Source: Notospermus geniculatus
Taxonomy: Eukaryota; Nemertea; Pilidiophora; Heteronemertea; Lineidae
Direction of reading: 5' to 3'
Assembly: GCA_002633025.1 (NCBI GenBank)
Contig: NMRB01001845.1
Span: 65,050 to 129,049, forward strand
DNA length: 64,000 nt
The first letter of the stretch is position 1. Each line of letters opens with the position of its first letter. Positions 57,601-64,000 of this stretch are shown here, one piece after another. A program made the translations under genes and the position numbers. Below the pieces are notes generated by a model, which had not been told where the DNA came from, did not search any database, and saw nothing but the letters and a program-made list of their open reading frames with translations.

Positions 57601-60600
57601 TGCGGAGTCGTGCGTGGTTGAAGAATATGAAGCCCCAGCCGTGGATGCCACCAGCGGAGGCTACGGACCTGCCCGACGATAAGCAACTCGGTGAGACATG
57701 ATGGAATTCCACATTTCTTTAAAAAAATGTGTTTCCTAATGCGCATTTGCAGCAAATGAGGCCTGCAGCATCCGGAGGCCATCTTGGGCGAGCGGCCTTT
57801 CTAACCAGACACATCGCTCAGTGTTACCCGCACTAGAAGACAGACACCTGTATGTGCCTGCGCTTGTATTTGGCCGTACCAATCGTAGACATGTGTGTAA
57901 AAACACTGCATAACTGCAGACCCGCCAGCAACTGGGGACGTCCCCAATTGGAAAACGAACTACAAAACGCCAGCACATGTCATGCAGAGTCAACATAGGC
58001 GAATGTAGTTCGCAGATGTCCCCACTTGAATAGGATCATACGATATCTCTATCTGGTGGACTTGCTGCAGCCATGTCCGTTCTATTCCTAACTGGGGACA
58101 CACAGCCATACATGCATCATGCGTGTCTCCGTTTGTGCAGTAGCACGGAATGTCTATACTTGACATCACGCAAATTTACGTGTGTTTGTGTGTCCCTTCA
58201 TTTGTCATTATCGCAATACATGTACATGTATATTATTTTCCTTTAGTCTATGGTGTCCACTATTTCTTTTCGATTGCAGAGGTTTGTTATGAAACCCACA
58301 TCCCGAAAGGAAAATGGGTAAAATTTAAACCGATGATCTACGCACATAATCATCGGCATGGTCTCAAGTATGAAGTCAGGTAATAAGCTACATGACACCC
58401 TCTAACTCATCACCTAAAAACATCGGTGCACGAGACTGCGCTTTCAACCAAACGTCGTATTCATTGATCAAGTAGGGGAATCGGGCTACTATCTTTGACA
58501 GCACACGTTTCTGCCAAAGTCCTAGTTATCTCCTGCAAAATACGAAATCGCCGAATATTGGCCATGGGGCCAGTAGCGCCATTTTTCTCTCGATTCGAAT
58601 CGGCTAATTCGCCATACCTTCTTTGAGCAGGGAAAAATCGAAGTTTCCCCGGCTGGGTGGTGGACCTCCCAAGAGCTATGTATTCGACAACAACTACAAC
58701 ATTTGGTTGTTTGAGAAGAAAACTGGAAAGGAAATTGCAAAAGAGAAGGAAGGAGGCAAGCGGATGCGAATGTACGAGCGCCACATACTGCCGAAAGGGA
58801 AAACTAAACATGTCATTGCACACCGAGATATCGTAGAGTAAGTGTTGCCTTTGCCATTGGATTCGGACGAAGCAAGTAGTTGGCCATTTTCGTCCAGATG
58901 AATGGGCCAGTCGATCGTAAGGAGACGTGATACCTCTGGACGACTTTCCAAGTAAGGGAAAGCGTAGTCACGGGACGTCGGTGCCCGTGGCCTGAGGACG
59001 AATCTTTCCCGTACCAAATTTCACCGAGAAGTGACCTTAGACGAAGGACGTCTTTCTTCTCCGGCGTAGATGTGATAGGGCAGGAGAAAAGTCTCCGCCG
59101 AAGTAGATTTTCCACGGCGGAGCAACTTCTTTCTTGAGGCTGATGTAATCAATGTCGTTCCTAGGTCTTTTTATTGCCATGAAATCAACAGACTTGAACG
59201 GAAGGAAGCCACAACAATCATACAGAAGTGGGTACGAGGTTGGCTGGTGCGGAACAGGATGAAGAAGCTAAAACGTGAGGTGCGGTGTTTGTTTACATGT
59301 GACTGGTCCAGTACCTAAGCAGACGATACCTCCTCCTCCTCCTCCAAATTTTAAAGATTTGTCCGTAGGGAGGAAAGACTGATTGTAATTTAAAGGTTCT
59401 TTTGCCCATCGCTGCTCCTATCCCTGGTTCTGTCCAGATCAGTTTGTCTTCGACCACGACCCACCCAGACGGCCAAAGCTGGCACGCCAAACGAACATCG
59501 GAGAGGATCTCCTTGGACGAGTAGAAATCAAAGTAAGGCGACACTGCGACCCAACCTACCAACGCCTCCCCTTCTCTAATTGTCATGTCAGTAGGCCTAG
59601 TATTTAGTGTTTCTTTGTTCCAGACCGTGCTGTGGCATAACAAGACTTGGGGAGGATTTATCAACGAATACAAGAAGCTGTGTGCCAGGATCCAACAACG
59701 GTACGGAATACCGAAGGCGTCGGTGCCGTTCAACTTCGACGAAGTCAAGGAACACATGAAGAAGAAAAAACGTAAGGCACGCCCGGGGATTGAAGATATG
59801 TACTGGTGTCAAAACGCTTAGTGTTAAACAAATGTGGACCACAGGCGAATTTACGAGAGCCCATCTGGCTTCCTTCTGCAACTGCTCCAAACGATTTCTA
59901 GTTTGCAAATACATGTACCTCAGGATGACAAGCTCCCTCAGAAAGTTCAGCGCCCTCTCCAACTCCAACCCAAACAGTCCTATAGAATTTCTCACTGCAG
60001 TCACCCACCACTTGAGCCTGGTCCTTGACTGGTGAGATTGAGAGAAACGATGAGCTCTCAGTGAGTACTCTGGAGGACCTCTGAACAAGAGACTCCAGTC
60101 TGCCCGAGAACTCCGTTACCAGGAGAGTGATTCCTTCTGGTCGCGTCTGCATCAAACGTTGGTTACAACAACCGAAAATCAACAACGTGGAGATAGCTAG
60201 ACGAGGGACGTTTCATCTGATAGAATACTTGATTTTTTGTGATGAGATCAGTGTAAAAAAATTTCACCTGCAGCAAACCAATTTTTTGTAGGGTACGAAG
60301 ATGTTTTTGACAAGTTACAGGAGAATGGGAAACTCCCGCGGGAGATGTTGAAGGTATTCTTCAACCGCTGTGACCTTTTCCCTTCCGACAGTGAGATTGC
60401 CACAGCGTTCGATGTTGTTTTTAGAGGTAAGAACACAAACATCGGTCTTAACTGCCAATCTTTCATCTTGAACCACCAAGGCACAAAACCACTTCGCCTT
60501 CGGTCTTCGCTGTCTCAGTGAGTGGAGCTCAGTTCGACGGCGAGGTGACCGGAGGAGGTTGATATTTCTAAATGAATAGCTAAAGCAGACAACTTCTCGT

Positions 60601-63544
60601 TGTTGGTGATGGTTGGTAGCCAAACCCTAAGGGTGCGACTCGCCTGATGAAAATACATCCCTTCCTCTCGCATAGTTCGATGAGATTATGCCCCAGGCCA
60701 CTTCACTTGGTACCTGCCGGCTTTTCAGGGTGCGGTTCCCAAGCCGACATCATTTTCCTGCTCGACCTGTCAGCCAGCATAGGTGAATACAACTTCAGGG
60801 TCCAGAAGGACTTCATCAAGAGTGTGATCACGAGGGTGCAGATAGGGAAAGACCACGTGAGGGTCGGTGTTATACCGTACAACGATGACATCGTGGAACC
60901 CATTCTGCTTGGTCGGTTTAACGAGAAGGATACACTGTTTGATGCGCTTGGTAAGTTGACTTAAAATAAGGATCGAGGAAAAAGAGAAGGCATCTCCAAC
61001 TGATGTGCATGCGGTATGAAACGATCGCAAGATTCCTGGGGGGGGGGGGGGGCACCCGTTCGCCCTTTGGATTTCACATAGATTCTTTATGCATGCATCG
61101 TGCACTGGATACACACAGGCCATGCAACCTCAACTTTCGGCCTCACGATGCCCGAACTCCGAGCAGAGATTTCGCACATGACGCAGGTGCCCATGCGCAC
61201 TCTTCTTTACGTCATGTCCTTATTCATCTGCAGAGAAGATTCCGTTCATCCGGGGCCTGACGCATACACATCTCGCCATTGAACACATGAGGTCGACGTT
61301 CAGTGATGTAAGTCACAAAAGTATAAAAGAAAGACAAGCTTAATACTAGTATTTTGTAGAACAGAAGCAGGTGCCGTGGCTCGAAATAACCTGTTGGGAG
61401 TCTCGGCGGCGTAGCCAATGAGAACTCCCGATTTATTTTGATGCGCAAGCGGTCAGTGACAACCAATCAAAATCGAGTATTCAAATTCTGTTCGAATTCT
61501 ATCTCGCAGTTGAGATATTCGCGTCATCGTACACGATCAAATATTGTGAGAATGCAAAGTGAAGTCTTCCATGTTGGTACAGCTAGGCCCTAAAATGTCG
61601 TATGAAAATTTTTGGCTGTATGCGGCAGGCATTAGGATTTTGAAGATTTGGTTTATGCTGTTGACCTATTCTGCTCTCTCCTCACAGTATGCCAGGAAAG
61701 ATGTACAAAAAATTGGCGTCGTGCTTACGGATGGTCGATCTTACTACGAACACCACACACAAAAGCAGGCAGAGAAAGCGAAACTGGAAGGGTGCAAGCT
61801 GTATGCTATAGGTAAGACTTCGGCGCCAAATAGACTTGTCTTCAGTACCAACAGGTTAAATAGTGATGTATCTGAATAAAAAAGAAACAGTCGGCCTTAC
61901 TTTGCTCCAAAATTTCCTTTATTTGATTTCTTCTATGTAATGCAGGTGTAGGGAGTGTCGCCAACAGGGCAGAACTTCATCACATCGCTACCGATCCAAC
62001 TTACATCGGTTCCATCTACGACACGCACGTCATTGAAAAGATAAAGTCGGACGTGTCAAGGTCATCTTGTTTACGTAAGTGACGTCATTTTCTATGAATA
62101 AATTAATATGGATGCCCAAAGCCAGTGTAAAGTGCACAGTTTACCGCTTCTCCGTGTTACCTCAAAATTGGCAGTGACACAGAGAGATTTCCTTGTGTTT
62201 TCCCATTGGAAAGATATGGTCTATCTTTTAGTTGTGTATTGTGTGAAAACACTGCGCTATAGGGAACACTTAGAAACGTTACACCGCATATCTAATACTA
62301 GTGTCCCACTGGCGAATTTTGGCCTGCGACAAGGGACGAATGAAAAATTCGTAGACCTTTGTAGACTGTCGTCTGTGTTCGTAGTGATTCTCTGGCTCCA
62401 TGATCCTATGCGAAACACATTAATGCTAAATATCGCAGCTTATCGAGGGAATGTCGCAGACTTCGGATTCGCCCCTTGTCGTGGGAAAAAGTCGCCAGTG
62501 GGACACTAGTATTATAGTGATGGCATCCTGAGGTAATAAAGTGGCTTTAAAATATTCTCCCTCTTATCGCATAGGCCTAGATGTGCTTAAAGACGTTCTG
62601 TACAAAGGATAGGCCTACGACGAAGGCTCTGCCTGTGTGCTAGCCAATGGGCAACCTGCTTTTAAAAACACTGATATTGGCTGTACTACGCTCAGGAAAC
62701 TGCTTCGTTGAGAAACAAACCAAAGGCCGGCAATTTTTCTCTTGTGTTCCAGGTAATTGTTCCTTGTGCCATTACGTGACTCCCGACGAATGCAGGAACA
62801 AGTCACGTGGCCTCTTCAAGAAGGAGGCCATGGACATATTGTGGACTATCTACGTCCCCAAGGCAACTGGTCTCAAGGACCTCAGGCGGTCGACCTGGGT
62901 TAGGCCGATAGTTCACGACGAGGAAGCGGCCAAATGGATTGGTGAGTGACGGAATCCACTCGGTCGCCTCGACAGGCGTACCGTACCAGATTCATAAACT
63001 ATGCACACTGCACTCACCGTACATTTCAAATATGCCCACCCACACCATGGTCCAATGCCAAGTGCACTCAGAGTAGATCTACATGTACGTACATGTAGAT
63101 CTACTTTAATGTCCACCCATCGCGCGTGCACTCATTGTCCGATGCACAGTCGCTGTGCATTGGATCATGAGTGCACCAGTGCACTCACCATCGGATCAGG
63201 TAGGCCAACGTGGTTGGTTACTCAGCAGCGACGGATTTGTTCATGAAAAAATGGTGCTTTTTTCAGGTTTGGTCGAAAATATGGAAAGTGAAGACTTCAG
63301 AACTTGCCTGCGGTACGTCGTAAAACGCAAACTTGAACGTGAGGGAGGGTTGAACGTCCTCTCCAGCACCGCGCTCAACGGAGTCGAGAGGGTCACGGAC
63401 TGGGATGCAGCCGTCAAGAGCGTCGAAGAATACATGCAGTTTCTTGACGAGCGACAGGAGCTGAACAATATTGAAATGAACTTCATGAAACGCAAATACC
63501 TTGAGAGGAAATGTCTGCAAGCCCCTACGGAAAAGACCGAATAG
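54609..63544 (+). CDS. IQ-motif and von Willebrand factor A domain protein, family not named
   Basis: Fourteen exons join in frame: to 54772, 55710-56019, 57381-57690, 58280-58379, 58631-58837, 59165-59279, 59624-59771, 60292-60426, 60729-60950, 61234-61307, 61688-61811, 61946-62074, 62753-62941, 63267-63544. From the ATG at 54609 this gives 834 residues. The N-terminal third is basic, Ser/Pro/Arg-rich and probably disordered. An IQ motif lies at 383-396 (IQKWVRG...R), matching the calmodulin-binding consensus. About 452-496 is a helical stretch of unknown type. A vWA domain spans about 503-679 with an intact MIDAS: D509-x-S511-x-S513, T580 (in GLTHTHLAI), D610 (in LTDGRS). A Cys cluster follows (C678, C682, C685, C693), then a charged C-terminus. 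The IQ motif implies cytoplasmic calmodulin binding and the vWA domain metal-dependent partner binding; both are inferred. I recognise no named family. The start is uncertain because the first exon overlaps a dispersed repeat; an upstream exon may exist. Confidence 0.85.
56082..56231. mobile_element. Foldback element in intron 2 of the IQ-vWA gene
   Basis: CCACTGTCGCGATTTGGGCT plus TGAGACGGGGTTGCG mirrors CGCAACCGCGTCTCAAGCC plus AAAATCGCGACAGTGG. About 150 bp, non-coding. Confidence 0.75.
56713..56921. mobile_element. Foldback element in intron 2 of the IQ-vWA gene (AAGGCCTCCATACACTGAAT)
   Basis: AAGGCCTCCATACACTGAAT plus GACAAACGTCGAAATTAGTCG is perfectly mirrored at the right end (CGACTAATTTCGACGTTTGTC plus ATTCAGTGTATGGAGGCCTT, read in parts), about 40-bp terminal repeats around a loop with TGTTGAAA/TTTCAACA pairs. 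Confidence 0.8.
62291..62517. mobile_element. Foldback element in intron 12 of the IQ-vWA gene
   Basis: CTAATACTAGTGTCCCACTG plus GCGAATTTT pairs with the right end CGCCAGTGGGACACTAGTAT plus TATAG; inner CGACAAGGG/CCCTTGTCG also pair. A GGGAACACTTAGAAACGTTACACCG repeat end immediately precedes it (about 62258-62286, read in parts). Confidence 0.7.
63072..63105. repeat. Perfect 34-bp palindrome in the last intron of the IQ-vWA gene
   Basis: AGTAGATCTACATGTAC followed directly by its exact inverse complement, with no spacer. It is followed by further short inverted pairs (GATGCACAG/CTGTGCATT and GTGCACCAGTGCAC) up to about 63190. Confidence 0.9.
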
Positions 63545-64000
63545 GAACCTCGGAACATCCGGGGACAATCCACACATGCAAGGACTTGCTGGTCCACAGA
63601 CTAGGCCAAGTTGGTTGGGGGGCTTTCTGAAGCGGTCAGTGGACAACTCGGCCACAGCCCGAAACACGAACCCTGTTCCAAAATACAACAAACGGAATAC
63701 AACAAGGACGTTCCTTTTTCCTGGAGAAGAGGGTAGACCTAATGCCTCTTCTCAAAATGGTTTGACGGAAGTACTTTATTCCTGTTAACAGCTGGCCAGG
63801 CCCGTCCATGGTTGAAATTTCACAGCGTTGTTAGTTTTTTCTTATTATTCAAAATATTTTGATGTGATTTAATCAACTGTATAATAATAATTTGCCACCT
63901 GTTTTCAACTACTGTGGTATTTTTTATGTACGTAATACCTCCCACCCTCTACGTTCTTTATCATTAAGAATATTAAGATATTAAACAGTTTACCTTAAAT
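63545..64000 (+). other. 3'UTR of the IQ-vWA gene
   Basis: Downstream of the TAG stop (63542-63544) the sequence becomes AT-rich toward the window edge. An ATTAAA-type polyadenylation signal lies near 63984. The true cleavage site may fall just beyond the window. Confidence 0.5.

Noticed and set aside
59271-59284. Alternative donor GTGAGG at 59275 in the IQ exon
   Set aside because: Using it shifts the frame and gives a stop soon after 59624; only the GTGCGG donor at 59280 keeps the frame.

Overview
This is a eukaryotic, animal window from a draft scaffold: there is one 996-base run of N, five isolated ambiguous bases, GT-AG introns, and long non-coding stretches full of short inverted-repeat elements. 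The two readily recognised gene families (an L1-type neural adhesion molecule and the MICOS subunit MIC26/MIC27) point to a metazoan. The very frequent palindromic words TAGGCCTA and TACATGTA, the compact introns and the density of foldback elements suggest a marine invertebrate, most likely a deuterostome such as an echinoderm or other ambulacrarian. That placement is an inference from sequence style, not a demonstrated assignment.

Layout. Positions 1 to about 36,800 hold no gene that I can support. They contain small terminal-inverted-repeat (MITE-like) elements, minisatellites, a candidate tRNA-derived SINE and the assembly gap (21,257-22,252). From 36,803 to 44,908 (+ strand) lies a complete 13-exon gene for a 702-residue single-pass adhesion protein: signal peptide, five Ig domains, a transmembrane helix, and an L1-family cytoplasmic tail with the ankyrin-binding FIGQY motif. 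Unlike canonical L1/neurofascin/neuroglian proteins it has no fibronectin type III repeats. Its long 3' flank (44,909 to about 49,700) is non-coding and contains a 50-bp-stem hairpin.

From 53,433 down to 50,334 (- strand) lies a complete six-exon gene for the mitochondrial inner-membrane MICOS subunit MIC26/MIC27 (222 residues). It converges on the adhesion gene and diverges from the next gene. From about 54,600 to 63,544 (+ strand) lies a 14-exon gene for a protein of up to 834 residues with an IQ calmodulin-binding motif followed by a von Willebrand factor A domain with an intact metal site. I know no named family with this arrangement. The 1.2-kb interval between the two divergent genes carries four perfect TGACGTCA sites.

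The three genes show no obvious shared pathway: one acts at the cell surface and cortical cytoskeleton, one in mitochondrial cristae, and one is of unknown role. The repeats show clear nesting, and several other copies in the window serve as natural empty sites, so insertion order can be read directly.
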